Shown in pieces: positions 43,086 through 50,572 of a stretch of DNA of 64,000 nucleotides (the first letter of the stretch is position 1; every line of letters begins with the position of its first letter). The stretch covers positions 41,159 to 105,158 of the forward strand of contig JAFZXE010000002.1 of the NCBI GenBank assembly GCA_017616895.1, read 5' to 3'. The position numbers and the translations under genes were made by a program. Origin of the DNA: Bacteroidales bacterium. Lineage in GTDB: Bacteria > Bacteroidota > Bacteroidia > Bacteroidales > P3. The notes under the pieces were generated by a model. The model did not search any database. It was not told the DNA's origin and saw nothing but the letters and a program-made list of their open reading frames with translations.

Positions 43086-45385
43086 TCCACTATTGTCAGT
43101 TTAGCGAATTTCAGCAGCAGCTGTTTCTGCCCCACTCCGTCGAAGAAGACGATGGCCTTGCGGCTGTCGCCCTCGCCTTCGACCGCCATCACCTTGCCGC
43201 GCCCGAACTTGCCGTGCTCCACATTCATGCCTACCTGTATGCGGTTTATCTCGGCTGGTGTGTTGCCTGCCGTAGGTCCATTAACCACCGTGCGCTTACT
43301 GCTGGCTGCCGGACGCTGGCTGTTGACTGCCGGTTTCGGCTTGCCTGCGTTGAAGAACGCCCGTGGCAGCTGCCCCGGTTCGGGCAGCCGCTTGCGCTGT
43401 GAGGGCATCTCCAGGTATCGGCTGTCTATCTCCTCGACAAATCGGCTCAGCTCTTGGTAAGACTGCTGCCCGTACTGGTATCTCGTCTGTGCATACGACA
43501 GCGTCAGTTGTTTCTCTGCCCTCGTCACGGCCACATAGAACAGCCTGCGCTCTTCTTCCAGCTCCGGCCTCGACGAGATGGACATGAATGACGGGAACAG
43601 GTTCTCCTCCATGCCTACCACATAAACATACGGAAACTCCAGCCCTTTGGCTGCATGTATGGTCATCATCGACACCTTGTTCGGGTTCTCTTTCTCCTTG
43701 TCTTCCGACGTTAGCAGCAGCACCTGCTGCAGGAACATATCGAGTGTCTTGAGTTCGTTTTTCTCTTCTCCGCTGTTGTCGGGTGTTATCTCGTCCTCGC
43801 TGTCGCAGAATTCTTTCACGGCGTTCAGCAACTCTTCGATGTTCTCGAGTCTGTTGGTATTGTCTGGGTCGTCGTCGTCGAGCAGGTGTTTCTGTAGCCC
43901 CGACGCAGCCAGTACATGACGTGCCAGTTCGTATGCGTCAATGTCGTACATCGACGAGGTGAAACGCTTTATCATCGTCACAAACTCGTCAATCTTTCGT
44001 TCGGTCGATGCCATTATCCCGAGGTTGAAGTCCTTCAGGTTCTCCATCACCGTCCACACGCTCACCTCGTTGTCGTTCGCCGCTATTCGTATCTTGTCCA
44101 TCGACGTCTGTCCTATGCCTCGCGGCGGATAGTTGATTATGCGCGCCAGCGACTCGTCGTCGTGGTTGTTCACCACCAGTCGCAGGTATGCCAGCACGTC
44201 TTTGATTTCCTTGCGTCCGTAGAACGAAAGCCCCTGGTAGATGCGGTACGGTATGTTCATCTTGCGCAGCGCCTCTTCGATGGCACGCGACTGCACGTTG
44301 GTGCGATACAGTATCGCAAAGTCTTTGTACTCAAGGTCGTTCTCCAGCCGTTCGTTTTGTATCGAGTCCGCAACCTTGTTGCCTTCATCGCGTTCGTCGC
44401 TGGCTCTTATCAGCCTCAGCAGGTTGCCTTGGCGGTTGTCGGTCCATATCTCTTTCTCTATCTGGTCCTTGTTGTTCGAAATAATTGAGTTCGCGGCGTT
44501 CACTATGTTCTGTGTCGAGCGGTAGTTCTGCTCCAGTTTGAAGAGGTGCAGGTTCGGGTAGTCGCGTTTGAAGTTGAAGATGTTCTGTATGTTGGCTCCG
44601 CGGAAGGCGTAGATGCTTTGAGCGTCGTCGCCCACCACACAGATGTTCTCGAACCTCGCGGCCAGCTTCTTCACTATTAGGTACTGGCTATAGTTTGTGT
44701 CTTGATACTCATCGACGAGGATGTATTTGAACCGCGCCTGATATTTCAGCAGCACATCGGGGAAGTCCCTAAGCAGCACGTTCATGTTGAACAGCAGGTC
44801 GTCGAAGTCCATCGCCATCGAGTTCCTGAGCCGTTTGTTGTATATGCTGTAAATTTGACCTATATCTGGTTTCTTTGATGTGACATCGGTCTGCTGTATC
44901 TCTGGGTTGTTTGCGTAGTCTTCAGGTCCAATCAGGTTGCTTTTAGCCATTGATATGCGGCTCAGCACATAGCCCGGGCTATAGGTCTTGGGATCTAAGT
45001 TCAGTTGCTTCACGATGCTTTTAATCAACGATTTCGAGTCGTCGTTATCGTATATGGTGAAGCTGCGGTTGTATCCCAGTTTGTCGGCTTCGGACCTCAG
45101 CACACGTGCAAACACCGAGTGGAATGTCCCCATCCAGATGTCCTTTGCGCTGGAACCCACCAAGTTAATGATACGCTCTTTCATCTCGCCGGCCGCCTTG
45201 TTGGTAAAGGTCAGTGCTAGTATGTTGAATGGATCTACACCTGTCTCTATCAGGTGAGCTATGCGGTAGGTCAATGTCCGCGTCTTGCCCGATCCCGCGC
45301 CAGCTATTATCATCACTGGTCCTTCTGTGCAGGCCGCTGCCTCGCGCTGCGCCTCGTTCAGCTGGTCTAACAATTTGTCGCTCAT
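43082..45385 (-). CDS. UvrD/PcrA-type ATP-dependent DNA helicase
   Basis: 767 residues, superfamily 1A. Motif I AGAGSGKTRTLTYR (about residues 29-42), motif II ILVDEYQDTN, motif III GDDAQSIYAFRGANI, motif IV EQNYRST, motif V MTIHAAKGLEFPYVYVVGMEE and motif VI ERRLFYVAVTRAEKQL. The C-terminal tail GMNVEHGKFGRGKVMAVEG is a PcrA/UvrD Tudor-like RNA-polymerase contact. Roles: nucleotide excision and mismatch repair, clearing RecA or stalled polymerase. 12 bp after yigZ and overlapping dtd. Confidence 0.95.
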   Translation of the reverse strand: MSDKLLDQLNEAQREAAACTEGPVMIIAGAGSGKTRTLTYRIAHLIETGVDPFNILALTFTNKAAGEMKERIINLVGSSAKDIWMGTFHSVFARVLRSEADKLGYNRSFTIYDNDDSKSLIKSIVKQLNLDPKTYSPGYVLSRISMAKSNLIGPEDYANNPEIQQTDVTSKKPDIGQIYSIYNKRLRNSMAMDFDDLLFNMNVLLRDFPDVLLKYQARFKYILVDEYQDTNYSQYLIVKKLAARFENICVVGDDAQSIYAFRGANIQNIFNFKRDYPNLHLFKLEQNYRSTQNIVNAANSIISNNKDQIEKEIWTDNRQGNLLRLIRASDERDEGNKVADSIQNERLENDLEYKDFAILYRTNVQSRAIEEALRKMNIPYRIYQGLSFYGRKEIKDVLAYLRLVVNNHDDESLARIINYPPRGIGQTSMDKIRIAANDNEVSVWTVMENLKDFNLGIMASTERKIDEFVTMIKRFTSSMYDIDAYELARHVLAASGLQKHLLDDDDPDNTNRLENIEELLNAVKEFCDSEDEITPDNSGEEKNELKTLDMFLQQVLLLTSEDKEKENPNKVSMMTIHAAKGLEFPYVYVVGMEENLFPSFMSISSRPELEEERRLFYVAVTRAEKQLTLSYAQTRYQYGQQSYQELSRFVEEIDSRYLEMPSQRKRLPEPGQLPRAFFNAGKPKPAVNSQRPAASSKRTVVNGPTAGNTPAEINRIQVGMNVEHGKFGRGKVMAVEGEGDSRKAIVFFDGVGQKQLLLKFAKLTIVE

Positions 45386-45397
45386 ACTTTGCTTGTG

Positions 45398-46000
45398 CTA
45401 TACTGTTTTTTCAATGTTTACTGTTCTCAGGTTCTCGAAGGCCTGTCTTACTCGCTCGCTGTTCGACTGGCGGACGCTGAATTCCACCTCGCACTCCATC
45501 TCAAACCGCTGCTTGGTCAGCGTCAGCCCGAAGTCCTTCACTATGCGCATCACGTCGTTCATCTGCTCGTATTTGAACCCCACCCTGTAGCGGTCATCTA
45601 CGGTGCGTTCCTCTATAGTGGCGGATTCCAGCGCCTCTCGTGCCGCAGTCTTGTATGCGTTGGTCAATCCCGAGGTGCCCAGCAGCACCCCGCCGAAATA
45701 CCTCACCACCACAATCAGGGTGTCGGTCACATCCATCGAAAGCAGCTGCCCATATATCGGTTTGCCACCAGTCCCAGAAGGTTCGCCGTCGTCGTTCATC
45801 CTAAATGCCGACTTCTTAGGACCTAGAGCGTAGGCGTAGCAGTGATGCCGCGCATCATAGTACTTCTTGCGCAGCTCTCCCAGCCTTGCCTTCACCTCCT
45901 CTTCGCTCTCCACATGGTAGGCAAAGGCTAGAAACTTGCTTCCCTTTTCCTTGTACAGCCCCTCCGAGCTCCCTATTATGGTCCTGTAGGTGTCCTCCAT
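45398..46000 (-). CDS. YigZ/IMPACT family protein
   Basis: 200 residues. N-terminal IMPACT (UPF0029) domain: GSKFLAFAYHVESEEE, ARHHCYAYALG, NDDGEPSGTGGKPI, VVVRYFGGVLLGTSGLTNAY; followed by the DUF1949 ferredoxin-like domain. The family is linked to translation regulation, but the bacterial role is not settled. It is the first gene of an operon with the helicase and dtd. Confidence 0.92.
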   Translation of the reverse strand: MEDTYRTIIGSSEGLYKEKGSKFLAFAYHVESEEEVKARLGELRKKYYDARHHCYAYALGPKKSAFRMNDDGEPSGTGGKPIYGQLLSMDVTDTLIVVVRYFGGVLLGTSGLTNAYKTAAREALESATIEERTVDDRYRVGFKYEQMNDVMRIVKDFGLTLTKQRFEMECEVEFSVRQSNSERVRQAFENLRTVNIEKTV

Positions 46001-46059
46001 CTCTACAACTCTGTGACTCTTACCAGTTTAAACTTCTTCTTCCGACTAATGTGTTTCTA

Positions 46060-46067
46060 CAAAGATA
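46060..46067 (-). promoter_or_regulatory. -7 promoter box of the yigZ operon
   Basis: TATCTTTG on the minus strand, 60 bp before ATG 46000; no clear -33 box. Confidence 0.55.
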
Positions 46068-46166
46068 GCAATAATTCCACTACCCCGACAGCACTTTTTA
46101 TCAACCGTTTTCAGTCACTCTCTTTAACTGCTACGTTTTGACACTCGCCAGTTGCCTTTTTTTGAG

Positions 46167-46174
46167 TACCTTTG
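46167..46174 (+). promoter_or_regulatory. -7 promoter box of manA
   Basis: TACCTTTG followed by CACTT, 61 bp before ATG 46236. A TTTG at 46137 is 26 nt away, longer than usual. Confidence 0.6.
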
Positions 46175-46235
46175 CACTTCCATTGCTTAGAAATCCATTA
46201 ACCCTTAAACGTATCAACATATCAACAACAAAACC

Positions 46236-47273
46236 ATGCTCTACCCTCTGAAATTCCTTCCGCTCTTCAAGAACAAAGTATGGGGCGGCAACAAGATAGC
46301 TTCTCTTGGATTCGACTATTCTCCGCTCGAAAACTGCGGCGAGATGTGGATACTCTCCGGACTTAAAGACAATGAGTCGGTGGTCGCCAACGGACCGCTG
46401 GCCGAGAACAACCTGGCCGAACTGCTTGAGATATACATGGGCGACCTTATCGGCGAGAAGAATTATGAGCACTATGGCAACGACTTCCCGCTGCTCATCA
46501 AGGTCATCGACGCCAACGACAGGCTTTCCATACAGGTCCATCCCGACGATGAACTCGCCCGTCAGCGCGACATGGTCGGCGGCAAGAGCGAGATGTGGTA
46601 TGTGATGGAGTCAGAGAATGGTGCCGAGATAATCGACGGCTTCGACGAGGTGGTGCCTAAAGAGATGATTGCCGAATATGCGGCATCGGGACATCTTGAG
46701 AAGAAGCTGCATGTGGAACATCCGCAGAACGGTGATGTCTATTACCTGCCTGCTGGGCGTGTGCATGCCTTGGGTAAGGGACTTCTTATCGCTGAGATTC
46801 AGCAGTCGTCTGATTGCACATACCGCCTCTACGACTATAACCGACCCGACAAAGACGGCAAGCTCCGCGAGCTGCATGTGGCTGAGGCATTGGACGCCAT
46901 CGACTACAGCGTGGTGAAAGACCCGCGTATCGCCTACGAATACCGCAAGAACGAGACGGTGGAGATAGTGAACACCCCCTATTTCGTCACCAACCTCATA
47001 TCGCTCGACAAACCCATGAGGAAGAATTTTTCTGAGCTCGACTCGTTCGTGGTGTATATGTGTGTCGAAGGCATAGCGGCGGTGCGGACGATGGACACGA
47101 TAGAGCCGATGCACGCAGGCGAGTGTGTGATGATACCTGCCGTGGCGGAGACGGTGGAACTTTTCTCTCAAGGTCCGGCCAAACTGCTCGAGGTGTATAT
47201 CGACCCCGAACAATATACAGGTCCAAACCGTAGCGAAGAGCGCGACTGGCTGGCGCAGTTTATGGGTAATTGA
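46236..47273 (+). CDS. manA: Class I mannose-6-phosphate isomerase
   Basis: 345 residues. Cupin-fold type I PMI: PLFKNKVWGGNKIA start, metal-site motif IQVHPDDELA (about residues 98-107), the KSEMWYVMES glutamate and VYYLPAGRVHALGKG, then YRLYDYNR. It converts fructose-6-P and mannose-6-P, feeding GDP-mannose/fucose synthesis. Its stop overlaps a possible TTG start of the ABC gene. Confidence 0.93.
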   Translation: MLYPLKFLPLFKNKVWGGNKIASLGFDYSPLENCGEMWILSGLKDNESVVANGPLAENNLAELLEIYMGDLIGEKNYEHYGNDFPLLIKVIDANDRLSIQVHPDDELARQRDMVGGKSEMWYVMESENGAEIIDGFDEVVPKEMIAEYAASGHLEKKLHVEHPQNGDVYYLPAGRVHALGKGLLIAEIQQSSDCTYRLYDYNRPDKDGKLRELHVAEALDAIDYSVVKDPRIAYEYRKNETVEIVNTPYFVTNLISLDKPMRKNFSELDSFVVYMCVEGIAAVRTMDTIEPMHAGECVMIPAVAETVELFSQGPAKLLEVYIDPEQYTGPNRSEERDWLAQFMGN

Positions 47274-47299
47274 TATATGATAGCCGCGAAGTGGAAGAA

Positions 47300-47339
47300 C
47301 ACTCAAACAATCAGGCACTCAAACAAGCAGACAGTCAAA
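47300..47339 (+). repeat. Octamer tandem array, five units, directly before the ABC gene ATG
   Basis: CACTCAAA, CAATCAGG, CACTCAAA, CAAGCAGA and CAGTCAAA, ending 2 bp before ATG 47342. If translation begins at TTG 47270 or GTG 47291, the array is read in the same phase as the two intragenic arrays and gives HSNNQALKQADSQK. Confidence 0.8.
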
Positions 47340-47341
47340 AG

Positions 47342-49129
47342 ATGGGCATAGGAGGGTTGTTGCGAAAGCTCCTTCCTTTCGTCTTGCCCTACCGATGGCT
47401 TCTCCTTGCCACTCTCTTGCTCACTTTCGCGGGTTCGCTTATGGCACAGGTCAACGCGGTGGTGCTTGACCGCACCGTTGACGCCATCAACAACCTGCTC
47501 CATCAGGACCACTTCGAATGGGCATCGGCCGCCAGGCTCCTGCTTATAGTCAGCGCAATCCTCCTCGGCAAAGAGCTGCTGGCTGCGCTTCTCACTTTCG
47601 GGCAGCGCATCTTCGGCGAAAAGATCAGGATACACGTCAGCCGTGACCTCTCACTCCGTGTGGTCAGCCGCATCCTTCAGTTCCGTATGGCTTTCTTCTC
47701 CGCCGACGGCAACGAACCGGGCAAGCTGCAGACTCGCATCGACCGCGGCGTGATGAGCCTCAGCAACACCGTCAAAAACTTCTTCATCGACATCCTGCCG
47801 CTCTTCACCAGCGCCGTCATGGCACTCGTGCTCATGTTCATTGCCAACGTCTATGTCGGACTTGTGGCGCTCGCCGTAATACCTGTCTATTTCCTCATCA
47901 CCGCACGTCAGGGTGTCCGCATGAAAGGGTGGCGTCGTCGTGTCTTTGGCACCCACCAGGCGCTCAACCACGGCATAATGAACATCATCGAGAGCATCAA
48001 CGTCATAAAGTCGTTCAACCGCGAGCAGGTCGAAGCCGACAAACAAACCAAACTCCAGGACGACTCCACTGTCCAGCAGATGCAGACACGCCGCATCTCG
48101 TTCCTCTTCGAAGGGCTCAAGACTTTTGTCGAGCAGATAGGCACCGTGCTCATCATCATACTTACCGCCTACCTCGTGCTGATAGACTACCCCGGCATGT
48201 CCATCGGAAAAATCATGTACCACGTGCTGCTTTTCAGCAACGTGAGCGCTCCCATACGCCAGCTTCACCGCATCTATGACGACCTCAACGACGCACTCAT
48301 CTATGCCGAGAGCTTCTTCGGCATACTCGAAAACGAATCCGATGTGGAAGTCAGCGGCGACTACAAACCCTCTCATGTCAGTGGCGACTTCCAGCTCCGC
48401 AACGTCGAGTTTACCTACTCCAACGGCACCCACGCCATACGCGACCTCACCATGCACATAGAGCCCGGCAAGACCACCGCCCTTGTGGGACTCAGCGGTG
48501 CGGGCAAGAGCACCATAGTCAACCTTCTCGACAAGTTCTATTCGCCCGACAGCGGAACTATCGCCCTCGACGGGAAACCACTCAATGAGTGGGATACCGA
48601 GTATCTTAGAGAGAATGTCGGACTTGTGTTGCAGAAGAACCATATCTTCAGCGGCACCATCGAGGAGAACATCCGCTATGGCTGCCCGTCTGCTTCCGCC
48701 GAGCAGGTGCGTCAGGCCGCCCGTCAGGCCTATATCTACGACCAGATAATGCAGCTGCCCGACGGCTTCGACTCTCAGGCGCTACAGCTCAGCGGCGGAC
48801 AGCAGCAGCGCATCGCCATAGCCCGCATGTTCCTTAAGAATCCGCCTATCATCTTCCTCGACGAGCCTACCGCCAGCCTCGACGCCATCGCCACCGAGCA
48901 GATAAAAGCCTCCATCGACGCCATCAAGCAAGGCCGCACCGTGATAGTCATAAGCCACAACATAGGCCAGATAATCGACTCCGACTATCTCTACGTCCTC
49001 GACACGGGCCATGTGGTGCAGCACGGCACACCCGATGAGGTCTATCGTCAAGGCGGCCTCTATAAGGACATCTTCGACGCCTCCGCCCGCAGCATGAACG
49101 CCGACAAGATAGCCGAGACGATGGCATAA
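47342..49129 (+). CDS. ABC exporter (fused permease-ATPase)
   Basis: 595 residues from ATG 47342. Six-helix ABC transporter membrane domain (about residues 15-300), then the nucleotide-binding domain: Walker A GLSGAGKSTIVN, Q-loop VLQKNHIFSG, signature LSGGQQQRIAIARM, Walker B PIIFLDEPTASLD, H-loop VISHN. It probably works as a homodimer exporting lipids, peptides or drugs; substrate unknown. The start at 47342 fits the usual spacing to the first helix; TTG 47270, overlapping the manA stop (TTGA), would add 24 residues encoded mostly by the octamer array. Confidence 0.88.
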   Translation: MGIGGLLRKLLPFVLPYRWLLLATLLLTFAGSLMAQVNAVVLDRTVDAINNLLHQDHFEWASAARLLLIVSAILLGKELLAALLTFGQRIFGEKIRIHVSRDLSLRVVSRILQFRMAFFSADGNEPGKLQTRIDRGVMSLSNTVKNFFIDILPLFTSAVMALVLMFIANVYVGLVALAVIPVYFLITARQGVRMKGWRRRVFGTHQALNHGIMNIIESINVIKSFNREQVEADKQTKLQDDSTVQQMQTRRISFLFEGLKTFVEQIGTVLIIILTAYLVLIDYPGMSIGKIMYHVLLFSNVSAPIRQLHRIYDDLNDALIYAESFFGILENESDVEVSGDYKPSHVSGDFQLRNVEFTYSNGTHAIRDLTMHIEPGKTTALVGLSGAGKSTIVNLLDKFYSPDSGTIALDGKPLNEWDTEYLRENVGLVLQKNHIFSGTIEENIRYGCPSASAEQVRQAARQAYIYDQIMQLPDGFDSQALQLSGGQQQRIAIARMFLKNPPIIFLDEPTASLDAIATEQIKASIDAIKQGRTVIVISHNIGQIIDSDYLYVLDTGHVVQHGTPDEVYRQGGLYKDIFDASARSMNADKIAETMA

Positions 49130-49210
49130 CCGCCAAGTCCAGTACAAACCCATTTATCACTACACATTCCAGATGTTTCCATAACGATGGACAGTGATAT
49201 AAATCTTGTG

Positions 49211-49309
49211 TTTGGCGATTTTATTCCCTAAACTTGTATTAAATTTGGCGATTGAACTCTCCAAATTCATATATAATTTGGTGATTTAAAATAAATATGT
49301 ATTTTTGCA
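49211..49309. repeat. Three 33-bp direct repeats (TTTGGCGATT core) upstream of a DUF4143 ATPase
   Basis: TTTGGYGATT occurs at 49211, 49244 and 49277, exactly 33 bp apart, each followed by A/T-rich spacers. The third copy supplies the -33 TTTG of the promoter. A perfect inverted repeat CCAAATT ... AATTTGG spans 49261-49281. The arrangement suggests cooperative operator sites on one DNA face. Confidence 0.85.
49277..49307 (+). promoter_or_regulatory. Promoter of the first DUF4143 ATPase
   Basis: -33 TTTG (49277-49280, part of repeat 3), 19-nt spacer, -7 TATTTTTG (49300-49307), 19 bp before ATG 49327. It excludes the longer frame from 49297. Confidence 0.85.
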
Positions 49310-49326
49310 ATATCAAAATAATCATT

Positions 49327-50445
49327 ATGATACACCGAAAAATAGAAAAACTAATCAGAAATGATTTCCATAAAGGTGAAATTATCACCCTTATGGGAGC
49401 ACGTCAGGTCGGAAAAACAACGTTGTATGATGCCCTTATGGATGGCGTTGAAAATGTATTGCGGCTGAACTGTGATGATTTCGACGATCGTAAGATTTTA
49501 GAGGAAAAGACATCGACAGAGTTGCGACATCTGATAGGTGACCACCCTTTCGTCGTTATTGACGAGGCACAAAAGGTAAAAAACATCGGTCTTACGCTTA
49601 AGATGATGGCAGACCTCAAACTGCCGGCTCAAGTATTGGTCACCGGGTCGTCGTCGCTCTCTCTTGCCGACGAAATCAATGAACCCGCCACAGGACGATT
49701 GAACGAGTACCGATTGTTCCCATTGTCGCTCGAGGAACTGATAGCGCACAGCTCGCAGCGAGAGGAACATCGCCTATTGGAGCAACGAATGATTTACGGA
49801 ATGTACCCCAAAGTGGTCACACGTCCGGGGGACGCAAAAAGCATTTTGAATACCCTTACCAACAGCTATCTCTATCGTGACATTCTGGAGTATAAAGGAT
49901 TGAAGAAGCCCGATGTGTTGCAGAAATTGGTGAGAGCTTTGGCATTGCAGGTGGGCTGCGAAGTGTCTTACAACGAACTTTCCCGTACGGTGGGCGTGGA
50001 CAAGGCAACAGTGGAACGGTATATAGACCTTTTGGAAAAATGTTTCGTGGTATTCCGTCTTCCTGCATATAGTCGCAACCTGCGCACAGAGATAAAACGT
50101 GGCTGCAAAATATACTTCTACGACAACGGTGTACGCAACGCCCTTATCTCCAACTTTGCGCCGCTGGAGCTCCGCAACGATGTGGGTGTCCTGTGGGAGA
50201 ACATGATGGTTAGTGAGCGAGTGAAACGCAACGCATACCGTAGAAACTACGCTCAGCTCTACTTCTGGCGCACGCAACAGCAGCAGGAAATAGATTTTAT
50301 TGAGGAGGAGGACGGACGGTTGCGGGCTTTTGAATTCAAATGGAAGAAAACCAATGCCCGTGTGCCCAAGCCGTTCAGTGACAACTACCCTGGCACAGAA
50401 TTCCAAGTTGTGAGCCCTGAAAACTATATGGATTTCGTTTCCTAA
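49327..50445 (+). CDS. AAA ATPase with C-terminal DUF4143 (first copy)
   Basis: 372 residues. AAA_14-type ATPase: Walker A GARQVGKTT (residues 24-32), Walker B FVVIDEAQK, sensor VLVTGSSSL. A helical/winged-helix part follows (VSYNELSRTVGVDKATVERYIDLLEKCFVVFRL), then DUF4143 with IDFIEEEDGRLRAFEFKWKK, matching the D ... ExK core of PD-(D/E)XK nuclease-like folds. The biological role of this widespread family is not established. The gene stands alone, with a 33-bp operator-like array upstream. A second, more distant member lies at 55272. Confidence 0.88.
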   Translation: MIHRKIEKLIRNDFHKGEIITLMGARQVGKTTLYDALMDGVENVLRLNCDDFDDRKILEEKTSTELRHLIGDHPFVVIDEAQKVKNIGLTLKMMADLKLPAQVLVTGSSSLSLADEINEPATGRLNEYRLFPLSLEELIAHSSQREEHRLLEQRMIYGMYPKVVTRPGDAKSILNTLTNSYLYRDILEYKGLKKPDVLQKLVRALALQVGCEVSYNELSRTVGVDKATVERYIDLLEKCFVVFRLPAYSRNLRTEIKRGCKIYFYDNGVRNALISNFAPLELRNDVGVLWENMMVSERVKRNAYRRNYAQLYFWRTQQQQEIDFIEEEDGRLRAFEFKWKKTNARVPKPFSDNYPGTEFQVVSPENYMDFVS

Positions 50446-50517
50446 ACATCGGTGCCGTCATCTTTATTTGAAGCGGAATTTGTCCTATTACTTTTCATTT
50501 CACCACCTCAAAAAAAA

Positions 50518-50548
50518 GTAGGGGCGCACATGAAGTGTGCGCCCCTAC
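50518..50548. terminator. GC-rich palindrome/terminator between convergent genes
   Basis: Perfect 13-bp stem GTAGGGGCGCACA / TGTGCGCCCCTAC with loop TGAAG. It resembles REP-like GTAGGGGCG palindromes widespread in gut bacteria and shares core and loop with the one at 25711. Confidence 0.85.
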
Positions 50549-50572
50549 ATTATTAGTTGAAACGAAAACTGC

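Noticed and set aside
49211-49309. CRISPR-like reading of the regularly spaced 33-bp repeats (also 55149-55247)
   Set aside because: Only three copies, contiguous period without unique spacers between full repeats, no cas genes, and the last copy forms a promoter.
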